A DNA stretch of 64,000 nt, from assembly GCA_034439915.1 (NCBI GenBank), contig JAWXBI010000101.1, positions 6,657 through 70,656 of the forward strand, in the 5' to 3' direction. Both the position numbers and the translations under genes were made by a program. How positions within the stretch are numbered: the first letter of the stretch is position 1; the number at the start of each line of letters is the position of its first letter. Below, one piece after another: positions 34,329 to 43,208 of this stretch. The notes beneath the pieces were generated by a model, which searched no databases, was not told where the DNA came from, and saw nothing but the letters and a program-made list of their open reading frames with translations. The stretch is from JADJLQ01 sp034439915. Lineage in GTDB: Bacteria > Bacteroidota > Bacteroidia > Chitinophagales > Saprospiraceae.

Positions 34329-35060
34329 CTAAAACCGGCTGCCTAAATAGTGGGGCAACATAGCCCGCCAGGTCGGCCAGTCGTGGGGCATATCATGGCC
34401 CCAGATATCCAGTTCATGGGGTATGCCTTTCGAATTTAATACATTTGAAAAATCCACCGAGGCCTGCGGATGTTCCCAATTGCCGGATCCGGTCAGGATA
34501 TGAATATGCCCGCTCGACCTGATTTGATGAAGCTGGTATTCATCGTGCATATTGGACATATAGGACATAGGGGAATTAAAATAGACGTCCTCATCGTAAT
34601 ATCCTTTAGTATAAGATTGCAAATTATAATCTCCACTCATTGCGATTACCCCATTAATCAGGTCGGGCCGTTTAAAAAACAAATTTGCAGCGTGTAAGGC
34701 GCCTAAAGAAGCCCCGCAAATTATGATCGGGGAATCCCAGGAGGTATGGGTCTTTATATACGGGATGACTTCTTCAAAAATATATCCGTTAAACTGATTG
34801 TGCCGGATAGCCTTGTGTTTGGGGTGCATATATTGATTGAGCCAGCTTTCCGAATTGATACTATTGACCGAAAATACTTTGCACTTGCCGCTTTCAATAA
34901 AAGGCGAAATGGAATCGATCAGGTGAAATCGTTCATATTCCAGATAATCCGCCCCCGCGGTGGGCAGTAGCAATAATCCAAACCCGTAATGACCATACCG
35001 CACGATTTCCATTTGTTTGTTTAACCGGGGACTATACCACCCATCCAATATTCTTAGCAT
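34329..35060 (-). CDS. Esterase D/enterochelin-esterase-like alpha/beta hydrolase
   Basis: A 243-residue cytoplasmic hydrolase of the PF00756-like esterase group. The nucleophile is Ser in ICGASLGALHAANLFFKRPD; HDMPHDWPTWRAMLPHYL near the C-terminus supplies the catalytic His; GHYGFGLLLLPTAGADYLEYER at the start is typical. No signal peptide. The substrate is unknown. It converges with the PorV-like gene (14-base gap). Confidence 0.85.
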   Translation of the reverse strand: MLRILDGWYSPRLNKQMEIVRYGHYGFGLLLLPTAGADYLEYERFHLIDSISPFIESGKCKVFSVNSINSESWLNQYMHPKHKAIRHNQFNGYIFEEVIPYIKTHTSWDSPIIICGASLGALHAANLFFKRPDLINGVIAMSGDYNLQSYTKGYYDEDVYFNSPMSYMSNMHDEYQLHQIRSSGHIHILTGSGNWEHPQASVDFSNVLNSKGIPHELDIWGHDMPHDWPTWRAMLPHYLGSRF

Positions 35061-35157
35061 ATCATTTTTTTAAATTAAAATATAAATATCTTAATTTCCC
35101 AATAAATTGACATTAAGGAAGCTACCTGGCTCTGGAAATGATTTATCGAATGATGTG

Positions 35158-36615
35158 ATGTCTATCTATACTGCGGAACACCTAAATCTCCTATATCCTG
35201 GCCCGGAGGGGCACCAAAAGCAGGTTTTGTCTGATATCAGGGTCGATATCCGGGCAGGGGAGTGTATCGGTATTCTGGGAAAAAGTGGAGGGGGTAAAAC
35301 CCAATTGGTCCAGGCATTAGCCCGATTAAATGAATACCGGGGAGGTGTGGTTTCCACGACCTCTAACGGATACATTGATTCCAAGGGGGGCGTTTGGGAT
35401 TTAAACGATAAAACACGGTTGAATTCTTTTAGAAAATCGGAGATAGGTTATATCTTTCAGGAACCTTCCTCCTATTTTAATCCTACTTTAAAAACAGGAA
35501 ATCAAATCGCCCTCCTTGATAACCCTCAGCAGCTTGACTCCACCGTCATAAAAGGCTGGTTTTTAAAGCTTGGCCTGGAGGATTATGATCGGATAATGAC
35601 CAGTTATCCGCACCAACTTTCCGGAGGACAACTCCAGCGTTTAGCGATCCTGGCTTGTCTGATCCGAAACCCACGCATAGTCGTAGCGGATGAAATAACC
35701 GCTTCCCTGGATCCCCACAATGCCCGGCTAATCCTGAAATTATTAGTAGACCTAAAAAAAGAGTTGGGCTTTTCGTTGTTGTGGGTTACCCATGACGAAT
35801 CCGAAGCCAGACAATATTGTGACCGGATTTGGGTAGTAGAACAAGGTAAGTTAAAGTTTTATGACTCGGTCCGGGATTTTCCATTAAATGTGCTTACCCT
35901 GGAGCATAAAAAGAAACGATCAGACCCGGGAATTGAAATTCTCAAATTAATCAAGGTAAACAAATCCTATATGCCATCGGATAACAGACTTTTTGGACGG
36001 GCTAGATGGGGCCATAGCGTATTGAAAGATGTTTCTATGACCTTGGTCAAAGGTGAAATCCTGGGATTGGTGGGTCCATCCGGAGGAGGCAAGTCCACTT
36101 TGGCCAAAATAATAGCTGGGATTGAAAACTGGGACCAGGGCGAACTATTTTATAAGTCCCAGCCAGTTTACCCCGGAAGCGGCCTGAACAGAGAAATTAT
36201 TTACCTTTTCCAGGATGCTTTCAGTTCCTTAAACCCACAGCTTCCCTGTCGATATTTGTTGGAGGAGGCCCTTAAAGCCGGACGGAATACGGTGACGGTT
36301 TCCGCCATGCTGGCCTTAGCTCAATTAGATAGTTCGGTTTTGGATAAAAAAGCCATTTCATTATCCGGAGGATTGAGGCAACGCTTTGCCCTGGCCAGGG
36401 CATTGGCAGTGAATCCCGAAATTCTGATTATGGATGAATCGGTAAATGCGCTGGATTTACCCTTACAAAAACAGATATTGGACATGCTTGTCCTCCATCA
36501 AAAAAAGACTCAGATGGCTGTTTTATTTATTTCGCACCAGGCTGAGGTGGTCAGGCAATTTACAGGCCGGCAGGTGCTTCTGGAGAATGGGGTACTGACA
36601 GCCACCAGTTTGTGA
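35158..36615 (+). CDS. Tandem ABC ATPase (DppD-DppF-like, two nucleotide-binding domains)
   Basis: A 485-residue protein with two ABC ATPase domains as in peptide/nickel importer DppD-DppF fusions. Domain 1: Walker A GKSGGGKTQ, FQEPSSYFNPT, LSGGQLQRLAI, Walker B VVADEITASLD. Domain 2: GPSGGGKST, FQDAFSSLNPQ, LSGGLRQRFALARAL, IMDESVNALD. The Q-loop F-Q-x-P/A-x-S-x-x-N-P signature belongs to the OppD/OppF group. Both Walker B segments lack the usual Pro after DE. The frame can start at TTG 35107, but ATG 35158 fits the domain boundary. No permease or binding-protein gene is adjacent. Confidence 0.87.
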   Translation: MSIYTAEHLNLLYPGPEGHQKQVLSDIRVDIRAGECIGILGKSGGGKTQLVQALARLNEYRGGVVSTTSNGYIDSKGGVWDLNDKTRLNSFRKSEIGYIFQEPSSYFNPTLKTGNQIALLDNPQQLDSTVIKGWFLKLGLEDYDRIMTSYPHQLSGGQLQRLAILACLIRNPRIVVADEITASLDPHNARLILKLLVDLKKELGFSLLWVTHDESEARQYCDRIWVVEQGKLKFYDSVRDFPLNVLTLEHKKKRSDPGIEILKLIKVNKSYMPSDNRLFGRARWGHSVLKDVSMTLVKGEILGLVGPSGGGKSTLAKIIAGIENWDQGELFYKSQPVYPGSGLNREIIYLFQDAFSSLNPQLPCRYLLEEALKAGRNTVTVSAMLALAQLDSSVLDKKAISLSGGLRQRFALARALAVNPEILIMDESVNALDLPLQKQILDMLVLHQKKTQMAVLFISHQAEVVRQFTGRQVLLENGVLTATSL

Positions 36616-36623
36616 AACAATTT

Positions 36624-36653
36624 TTGATTATTTAACTAAATTGGTTATATTTG
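36624..36653 (+). promoter_or_regulatory. Promoter of the small gene at 36658
   Basis: TTG at 36624-36626 and TATATTTG at 36646-36653 are separated by 19 bases, a full match to the Bacteroidota -33/-7 promoter. The -7 box ends four bases before the ATG, so the mRNA would be leaderless or nearly so. Confidence 0.7.
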
Positions 36654-36657
36654 CGAA

Positions 36658-36870
36658 ATGAAAAAGCGTACTTCCAATTTGCTTTTGATATTACTGTTGT
36701 TATCCAGTATGCTTGTTTTTTTTTATATCAATTTCTGTCCTTCAGTAACTGAGACAGGCGTTTTAGCTTCCGACAACCTGATCGATGTTTCCAGGGACAT
36801 GGTGTTGTTGCCAGAATTTGAAATGGTCAGCGATGCAATCAAAGCGGTGATTGATTTTATCCGCCCCTGA
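36658..36870 (+). CDS. Small exported or membrane-anchored protein, unknown
   Basis: A 70-residue protein with a Lys-rich start and a strong hydrophobic segment (about 7-25, LLLILLLLSSMLVFFYIN), then a short acidic-hydrophobic part ending IKAVIDFIRP. A near-perfect promoter four bases upstream supports expression. No homology recognised. Its stop is directly followed by the convergent end of maf (36871). Confidence 0.6.
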   Translation: MKKRTSNLLLILLLLSSMLVFFYINFCPSVTETGVLASDNLIDVSRDMVLLPEFEMVSDAIKAVIDFIRP

Positions 36871-37464
36871 TCAGTTTTTAAAATTAGCTACCAATAAAGT
36901 ATACAATGCCTCCATGGGCAAACCCATTATATTGGTATAGGATCCATTCAGTTTTTTTACTACACAAAGGCCGATCCAGTCTTGTATTCCATAGGCACCT
37001 GCTTTATCGTAAGGAGGGTAGTGATCGATATAATAGTAGATTTCATCTGCGGTCATGGGATTAAATTCAACCTCCGTAGATACAGAAGTGGTGAGGATAC
37101 TTTTTGTGGAATATATACATAACCCACTGATGACCTGATGGGTCTGCCCTGCCAGGGCATAAAGCATAGTAAAAGCTTCCTGACGGTGCCTGGGTTTGCT
37201 AAACAATTGATCTCCGAGGAAAACCAGGCAATCGGCGGCAATAACGATCAGGTCATCCTGATTTGGTATCATTTCATAGACAGTCTGAGCTTTTAATTTA
37301 GCCAGGTATTCGGGTACGGACCTGGGCTGGATCCATGAAGGATAGGCTTCTTCATCAATCGATGCGGCCTTTATTTCAAAAGATATGCCTGCCTGCCGCA
37401 ACAATTCATGTCGCCGGGGAGATTCAGAAGCAAGTACAATTTTATATTTTTTCAACCATTCCAT
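36871..37464 (-). CDS. maf: Maf-like nucleotide pyrophosphatase
   Basis: House-cleaning dNTP/UTP pyrophosphatase of 197 residues. VLASESPRRHELLRQAG at the N-terminus, VIAADCLVFLGDQLFSKP and the KAGAYGIQDWIGL segment are family signatures. It overlaps the ubiA-like gene upstream by 13 bases, indicating coupling. Of the dTTPase/UTPase or m7GTP groups, the sequence looks like the YhdE type, but this is not certain. Confidence 0.92.
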   Translation of the reverse strand: MEWLKKYKIVLASESPRRHELLRQAGISFEIKAASIDEEAYPSWIQPRSVPEYLAKLKAQTVYEMIPNQDDLIVIAADCLVFLGDQLFSKPRHRQEAFTMLYALAGQTHQVISGLCIYSTKSILTTSVSTEVEFNPMTADEIYYYIDHYPPYDKAGAYGIQDWIGLCVVKKLNGSYTNIMGLPMEALYTLLVANFKN

Positions 37465-38396
37465 GCATACTGGTAATATAAAAGCAAGGGCAATAGGATC
37501 ATACCGGAGACCATGGTTAGTTTTAGATAAGTAGAGATTCTGTGGAATTCTTTGAATTGCCGGGCTCTATAAATTGAATAGATCACATACATCAGCGGCA
37601 AAATGAACCCCAAAAGCACACCACCAAGAGAAATGCTTAAAGGGGGATTAAGGCCAACCCACCCGAATATCAAAACCAGGATAATAGTCAGCAGCAGATA
37701 AACCACATTTTTAGAAAAAACTAATCCCTTTCGAATGGGTAAGGTCATTGCACCGGCCGCTTGATCCCCTGGCACATCTTCAATATCCTTGACAATTTCC
37801 CGGCTGAGGGTGAGTAACCCGGCTACGACGCAGCAAATAGTAAAATTTTTATAGACCACTTGTTTGAATGCCATGGGCAATCTGAATACACTCGTTGATT
37901 CAGCAATGAGGGGAATCAATAAGACTGCTCCGCATAAAGCAGCAATCAGTAAGTTGCCGATCAACGTTGTTTTTTTTAGCCAGATGGAATAGATGATTAG
38001 TAATCCTGCCGCTACGGGATAGATCCAGATGAATTTTAATTTATCAAACCGGTAGGCCAGGGACAATGAAATAGTAGCCGCAATGATGAGCAATGTCCAG
38101 AAGGATGCCCAGGCTTGATGCACACTGAAATGCTGTCCAACAATTTGTTTAGTGCCCTTATTAATGGCATCGATCTCCATATCATAGATATCATTGATAA
38201 TAAATCCCGATCCCATCACCATAGCAAAAGCGATACACAATAACAACAGGCTGGACATATTAAAATCAACCTGCCACCCCTGTTGGTTTAAAGGAAGTTT
38301 CAGGAGAAAATACCAATGCATCCACAGGGCTAGCGCGGTAATCACCAGATTGGGAAACCGGATGAGTTTTATAAACTGGATACACCGATTTATCAC
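37452..38396 (-). CDS. UbiA-type prenyltransferase (GGGP synthase-like)
   Basis: Membrane prenyltransferase of 314 residues with about eight helices. The first Asp-rich motif is NDIYDMEIDAINK and the second is in SREIVKDIEDVPGDQAAGAMTLP. The latter, with the KDIEDVxGD form, is typical of the Bacteroidota geranylgeranylglycerol-phosphate geranylgeranyltransferase-like subgroup of UbiA. The lipid product is not known in bacteria of this phylum. The start codon is GTG (38396). It sits between kdsC and maf, all on the minus strand. Confidence 0.85.
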   Translation of the reverse strand: MINRCIQFIKLIRFPNLVITALALWMHWYFLLKLPLNQQGWQVDFNMSSLLLLCIAFAMVMGSGFIINDIYDMEIDAINKGTKQIVGQHFSVHQAWASFWTLLIIAATISLSLAYRFDKLKFIWIYPVAAGLLIIYSIWLKKTTLIGNLLIAALCGAVLLIPLIAESTSVFRLPMAFKQVVYKNFTICCVVAGLLTLSREIVKDIEDVPGDQAAGAMTLPIRKGLVFSKNVVYLLLTIILVLIFGWVGLNPPLSISLGGVLLGFILPLMYVIYSIYRARQFKEFHRISTYLKLTMVSGMILLPLLLYYQYAWNG

Positions 38397-38405
38397 AAAA
38401 TGAAT

Positions 38406-38906
38406 TTACCACTGATTTTGGACTTTGAGCACCAATTCAATGAGGTCACGAACACAACCTTTGCCGCCATTCAGGGGGGATATATAGTTTGCGATCGTTT
38501 TGACTTCTTGCGCCGCATCGGCCGGACATGCTTTGAGGGCAGCATGTTGCATGGCCGGAATATCCAGCAGATCGTCGCCCATATAAGCCAGGTTGGAAGC
38601 CGGAATACTGTTGATACGCATCCATTCCAGTAACACCGTTTCTTTATCCTGCGCATCCATAAAAATATCGCTGACCCCGAGATCCAGCAATCTTTTTACC
38701 ACACCATCCGATCGGCCCCCGGAGATCACCGCAAGGTGAAATCCGGTTGGAATTATCCTTCGCAACGCATAACCATCCCGGATATGAAATGTCCGCAGTA
38801 GTTTTCCTTCATCGGTGATCAGCAGGCTCCCATCGGTCATTACTCCATCGATATCGAATACAAATGCGCTGATTTTTTTTAGGGCTGCATATAATGGAGT
38901 AGACAT
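38406..38906 (-). CDS. kdsC: KDO 8-phosphate phosphatase (HAD family)
   Basis: Removes phosphate from 3-deoxy-D-manno-octulosonate 8-phosphate in LPS core synthesis, 166 residues. FDIDGVMTDGSLL gives the HAD nucleophile motif, VISGGRS is motif II, and MGDDLLDIPAM is the acidic motif IV. No cap domain, as expected for the tetrameric KdsC class. It is part of the minus-strand run fdx-iscX-kdsC-ubiA-maf. Confidence 0.92.
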   Translation of the reverse strand: MSTPLYAALKKISAFVFDIDGVMTDGSLLITDEGKLLRTFHIRDGYALRRIIPTGFHLAVISGGRSDGVVKRLLDLGVSDIFMDAQDKETVLLEWMRINSIPASNLAYMGDDLLDIPAMQHAALKACPADAAQEVKTIANYISPLNGGKGCVRDLIELVLKVQNQW

Positions 38907-38915
38907 CGTTGGATA

Positions 38916-39164
38916 TTATTTGTTGTTGTCGCGCCATTCGTATACCCATTTGGCCTGGATCTGCTCAAGGTGCGCTTCGGTGCATTCCTCTTTTTTACTG
39001 GAAAAGTAAGGGACCTCCATGACCCATTCCATCAATTCCGTAAATCGGATACGGTATATTTTTTTTTCATCAAAATCATCACCAAAACGTTCATACAATT
39101 TCATGGCAATGTCTTCATGGTCTTTCCAATAAATAGGCAGATCTTCTAAATTATTAACAGGCAT
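38916..39164 (-). CDS. iscX: Fe-S assembly protein IscX
   Basis: An 82-residue acidic adaptor that binds IscS and iron. YWKDHEDIAMKLYERFGDDF, FTELMEWVMEVPYF and the closing CTEAHLEQIQAKWVYEW match the family closely. It lies 31 bases after the ferredoxin gene, the same order as in the isc operon of proteobacteria (fdx-iscX), although iscS, iscU and hscAB are not present in the window. Confidence 0.92.
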   Translation of the reverse strand: MPVNNLEDLPIYWKDHEDIAMKLYERFGDDFDEKKIYRIRFTELMEWVMEVPYFSSKKEECTEAHLEQIQAKWVYEWRDNNK

Positions 39165-39195
39165 GTGTCGTGAAATTGATTGATAAATTTAATAA

Positions 39196-39537
39196 TTAAT
39201 GATCGTGCCCTATAATCTGGGACTGATCGGGTATAGTTATTTCCAGGTCTGCCATTTCATCGAGCACGATGCATTGACAAGCCAGCCTGGATTCCAGTTT
39301 AGGATTTCTGGCCCGGTCTATAAAATCTTCTTCTTTATCGGTTAACGCTTCGAGGAAGTCCATTCCTTTTTCAATGTATACATGACAGGTACTGCAAGCA
39401 CATACTCCTCCGCAATTGTGATTCAGATGTATATTCTGGTCCTCGGCAATTTCGAGAACACTGTAGCCCTTGACAGCCTGGTCAATTAAAAGTGGTGTTA
39501 ATCGGGAATCCTCAAACCGAAATAAAATTTTTGACAT
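39196..39537 (-). CDS. fdx: ISC-type [2Fe-2S] ferredoxin
   Basis: Adrenodoxin-like ferredoxin of 113 residues. The cluster ligands are in HNCGGVCACSTCHVYIE and LACQCIVLDEM. It probably donates electrons for Fe-S cluster assembly, given iscX next to it. The rest of the fold (LEIAEDQNIHLNH, EDFIDRARNPKLESRL) is normal. A TAATTTTG -7-like element ends seven bases before the ATG. Confidence 0.92.
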   Translation of the reverse strand: MSKILFRFEDSRLTPLLIDQAVKGYSVLEIAEDQNIHLNHNCGGVCACSTCHVYIEKGMDFLEALTDKEEDFIDRARNPKLESRLACQCIVLDEMADLEITIPDQSQIIGHDH

Positions 39538-39650
39538 GTACAGACAAAATTAAATATCAATTGCTATAACCAGCAGAATAGGGCAATAGTTTAAAAAAAA
39601 ATATTTTTTGGAATATTGGGTAAAATAACGCAATTTGACTTAACAACGGT

Positions 39651-42284
39651 ATGGAAGACTATATTCCTCAAGCTACAGAAGCCAATTACAAGTTCAAAGA
39701 ACTTAAGATATACAGTTCTACCGAGTGGTTGGCCGATCAGAAGTTCAAATACCGGCAGGTATTTGACCGTCAGGAGACTACTTTTGTATACGTTGAATTG
39801 GCGCTCTATAACAAAATGTTTGACCAGGAAAGCTGGGAAGCAGTCATTCATTTAAAGTGTTTCTCCCTGTCCAATAATAAGCAGGAATTGTGCAGTTTGG
39901 AATTTAAAAAACAGATCAGCAAATACGAACCCCTGATCATCTTGCAGGAAGGCTGGGGAAATAAAAAAGAAGGGGCGTTTTGGAAAAAAGGCACCTATTA
40001 TTGGGAAGCGTGGATACAGGAGGAAAAAGTCGGCAGTAAATATTTTTACATTGAAGATGCCGGTGAAACCATGACCCGCATTCAAAACCCTTATTTCGAA
40101 GTCAAATCTTTGCGGTTTTATGAAGGTAATGAAGACGACATCAGCCAGGATGACCGCATCTATTTAAAAAATTTCTCCGCCGCGGAAACAAGGCTCCTGC
40201 ACCTTGAACTACAACTCAAAAATAAAAACCGTTCCCATCACTGGCAATGTGAATTGTTTTTCAGGTTTTACAATGAAACCCGCGAGCTCAAAGCACAGGT
40301 AGTTAAATTAAAAAGTATCCGGAAAGAGGAAGATATCGTCCACTTCGCCGCTTCGTGCGGAATGCCTGCGAAGGGAATGTGGAAAAAAGGCAAACTCTAT
40401 ATGGAGCTCATCTTTATGGATTGTATGATCGCTTCTGCCTCGATAGATTTTCGCGATCATGCCGAACCGGGTAATATCCCCGTTTTCCTGCCTAATCAGG
40501 TAATTCCGGGGTTTTTAAACCTCGAACAGGACGACGAACTCAACCTGGAACAATTGATGGGCAATCTGGATCATCTTGTCGGCCTCGCTCAAATTAAAAA
40601 GCAGGTACAAAACCATGCTAAATACCTGCAGTTTGTCCAGTTAAGAAAACAACACGGCTTTAAGGAACAGGATGAAATCAATGTCCATTCCGTATTTATC
40701 GGTAATCCGGGCACCGGAAAAACCACAGTAGCTCATATGATGGGCAACCTTTATCATAAAATGGGCTTGTTGTCCAAAGGACATGTGCACCTGGTCGACC
40801 GGGTTGATCTGGTCGGGGAATACATCGGGCAAACTGCCCCTAAAGTCAGGGATGCCATAGAAAAAGCCAGGGGAGGGGTGTTATTTATTGATGAAGCCTA
40901 TGCATTAGCCCGCTCCAACGATGACAGCAAAGATTTTGGCCGGGAAGTCATTGAGATTTTGGTGAAGGAAATGTCCAACGGACCAGGTGATATGGTAGTC
41001 ATTGTCGCGGGTTATCCTAAGGAAATGAAATATTTCCTGGATTCAAACCCGGGCCTCAAATCCAGATTTAAACTGTATTATGAATTTACAGACTACACCC
41101 CTGAGGAGTTGGAGAAAATTGCCCTGGTTGCTTGTGAAAAAAAAGAGGTCAGTTTATCCGAAGCCGCCTTACACAAGGTGAACGAATATATCCTGGAAGC
41201 CTATCGCAACCGCGACCGGGCATTCGGAAATGCACGGTATGTCTATGACCTCATTGAAAAAGCAAAAATAAATCTTGGCCTTCGTATTATGAGGATAGCC
41301 GGGAAATCGCCCGATCAATACGAAGAATCCGAACTAGCTGAAATCCTGATTGAGGATGTTGACCAAATCCTGGAAGCCGGAATCAGAAAAACAGCCAGTA
41401 TACCGGTCGATGAAAAACTCCTGAAGGTTTCCATGGTCGAGTTGGATTCCCTGATTGGTATGACCCTGATAAAAAAACAAATTCACGAGCTCGTCGATAT
41501 CGTCAAATACCATCACCGGGTTGGCCGTGATGTACTGAGGCATTTTTATTTGCATACCATTCTCATTGGTAATCCGGGCACAGGAAAAACGACTGTAGCG
41601 AGGATATTGGCAAAAATATATAAAGCACTGGGCATACTCGAAAGAGGGCACATGGTAGAAACCGACCGCCAGGGTCTCGTAGCCGGATATGTAGGGCAAT
41701 CGGCATTGAAAGCCACTGAAAAAATCGATGAGGCTATCGGTGGTGTATTGTTTATAGATGAAGCGTATTCACTTCATTCCATCAAAACAAACGGGGTCGA
41801 CTATGGCAACGAGGTTATACAAACCTTGTTGAAAAGGATGGAAGATCAACGGGGCAGCTTTTTTGTTTTTGTAGCCGGTTATCCGGACAATATGGAAGAT
41901 TTTATCAAAGCAAATCCGGGATTGAGCTCGAGATTTGATAAGACCTTGCGTTTTGATGATTTTCAACCGGAAGATCTGATCGAAATCAGCAAAAAAATGT
42001 TCCTCGAACAAGGCCTCTCCCTGAGTAATGCAGCCGAAAATTACCTCAATCAATACTTTAGATTTTTATTCCAGTATCGCGACCGGTATTTTGGAAATGC
42101 ACGAACCGTAAGGTCGGTGGTACTCGAAGCGATCCAATATCATTCCCTTCGAATAGCAAAATTAACGGATACGTCCACTACCGATGATCTTCACCGGATT
42201 GAACTGGAAGACCTGGAGAGTTTTAAACTCAAAGCGGATCAGCTTCAGTTCAGACGCAGTGCGATTGGGTTTAAAAGAAATTAG
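39651..42284 (+). CDS. Double AAA+ ATPase of the CbbX/SpoVK type with a duplicated N-terminal module
   Basis: An 877-residue cytoplasmic protein. Two AAA+ modules of the CbbX/SpoVK class follow each other: Walker A GNPGTGKTT at 351-359 and 640-648, Walker B LFIDEA at 411-416 and 700-705, and Arg-finger segments NPGLKSRF and NPGLSSRF. The first 280 residues contain two related beta-rich units (about 14-137 and 145-270), each ending with a WKKG-x-x-Y-x-E strand (111-119 and 244-252). CbbX-like ATPases remodel Rubisco or act in sporulation and type VII secretion (EccA), but no such partner is nearby. Function unknown; a substrate-remodelling machine with an N-terminal adaptor is likely. Convergent with the gene at 42281 (four-base overlap). 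Confidence 0.85.
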   Translation: MEDYIPQATEANYKFKELKIYSSTEWLADQKFKYRQVFDRQETTFVYVELALYNKMFDQESWEAVIHLKCFSLSNNKQELCSLEFKKQISKYEPLIILQEGWGNKKEGAFWKKGTYYWEAWIQEEKVGSKYFYIEDAGETMTRIQNPYFEVKSLRFYEGNEDDISQDDRIYLKNFSAAETRLLHLELQLKNKNRSHHWQCELFFRFYNETRELKAQVVKLKSIRKEEDIVHFAASCGMPAKGMWKKGKLYMELIFMDCMIASASIDFRDHAEPGNIPVFLPNQVIPGFLNLEQDDELNLEQLMGNLDHLVGLAQIKKQVQNHAKYLQFVQLRKQHGFKEQDEINVHSVFIGNPGTGKTTVAHMMGNLYHKMGLLSKGHVHLVDRVDLVGEYIGQTAPKVRDAIEKARGGVLFIDEAYALARSNDDSKDFGREVIEILVKEMSNGPGDMVVIVAGYPKEMKYFLDSNPGLKSRFKLYYEFTDYTPEELEKIALVACEKKEVSLSEAALHKVNEYILEAYRNRDRAFGNARYVYDLIEKAKINLGLRIMRIAGKSPDQYEESELAEILIEDVDQILEAGIRKTASIPVDEKLLKVSMVELDSLIGMTLIKKQIHELVDIVKYHHRVGRDVLRHFYLHTILIGNPGTGKTTVARILAKIYKALGILERGHMVETDRQGLVAGYVGQSALKATEKIDEAIGGVLFIDEAYSLHSIKTNGVDYGNEVIQTLLKRMEDQRGSFFVFVAGYPDNMEDFIKANPGLSSRFDKTLRFDDFQPEDLIEISKKMFLEQGLSLSNAAENYLNQYFRFLFQYRDRYFGNARTVRSVVLEAIQYHSLRIAKLTDTSTTDDLHRIELEDLESFKLKADQLQFRRSAIGFKRN

Positions 42285-43114
42285 CGGAATAAACCCAGTC
42301 TCCACGGTTTGTACCGGGATGCTATTAGAGAAATATGTTCCTGATGAAACAAATCAGGGTTTTTTATTAATAACCCAAACTGAAATAAGTCGATCCGTAA
42401 GGGCCAGTCGGATTGTAATTTTATTTCACCCCAGGCGCGGGCCATATCCTGGTTCCAATAAATATCATCCAGCACCATCAAACCCTTCTTCGGATTCAGA
42501 TACGGATTGACCATTTTAATATACCGTTTCAAAGCCTCGCCGGTATGGTGGCCATCGATGAATACCAGGTCAACGGTCTTGAGTCGTTCCAGTAGGGAAG
42601 GGAGTACGGTATCAAATTTGCCTTCAAAAAGTTCAGCGGAAGACAAACCCAAACGTTTGAAATTACTCCTGGCCAAAGCAGCGACTGCCGGATCACCTTC
42701 TATAGTCTTGAGGATGATCTGTGGCTGGCCCGATAACCAATAGGCACCGGAAATGCCCCCAGCGGTGCCCAATTCAAGGATCACAGAAGGCTGACAAAAC
42801 CGGGCGATCCGGTTCAATAATTTTCCATGAGCGGCCTTGACAGAACATTGGCGTATAAATTGACTAACACTAATCTTGGATTGGTGCCCAGTGACGGAAC
42901 CTGCACCCAGATCAACGCGGTTTAATATTGCGGTGTCGGTTAATAATTCCTTTCTTAACCTTTCAATGGTTTTAGATGGTATCAGGGGCTCTCTTTTTTC
43001 CAGAACCTCCCGGCAAAATTCAAAGATAAATGGAGAATCGACCTGGTGAATCGTCCTGGCTGAACTAAAATAATCTAACCAGGCTCTGGCTGTGAACATC
43101 AACCTCGAATACAT
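42281..43114 (-). CDS. Class I SAM-dependent methyltransferase
   Basis: A 277-residue methyltransferase with an O-methyltransferase (COMT-like) appearance: VILELGTAGGISGAYWL is the SAM motif I, TIEGDPAVAALARSNFKRLGL motif II, and LVFIDGHHTGEALKRYIKMVNPYL followed by GLMVLDDIYWNQDM the acidic region. The substrate is unknown. The N-terminal 90 residues carry helices that may form a dimer or lid. Confidence 0.85.
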   Translation of the reverse strand: MYSRLMFTARAWLDYFSSARTIHQVDSPFIFEFCREVLEKREPLIPSKTIERLRKELLTDTAILNRVDLGAGSVTGHQSKISVSQFIRQCSVKAAHGKLLNRIARFCQPSVILELGTAGGISGAYWLSGQPQIILKTIEGDPAVAALARSNFKRLGLSSAELFEGKFDTVLPSLLERLKTVDLVFIDGHHTGEALKRYIKMVNPYLNPKKGLMVLDDIYWNQDMARAWGEIKLQSDWPLRIDLFQFGLLIKNPDLFHQEHISLIASRYKPWRLGLFR

Positions 43115-43208
43115 CCGTTAAAGTTATTTATTACAAAATGAAAAAATTAAGTTTCCCTTGGCAATAGAATTCATTGTTTTACGTCAGATACTCTGAAATT
43201 AGTCCTAT

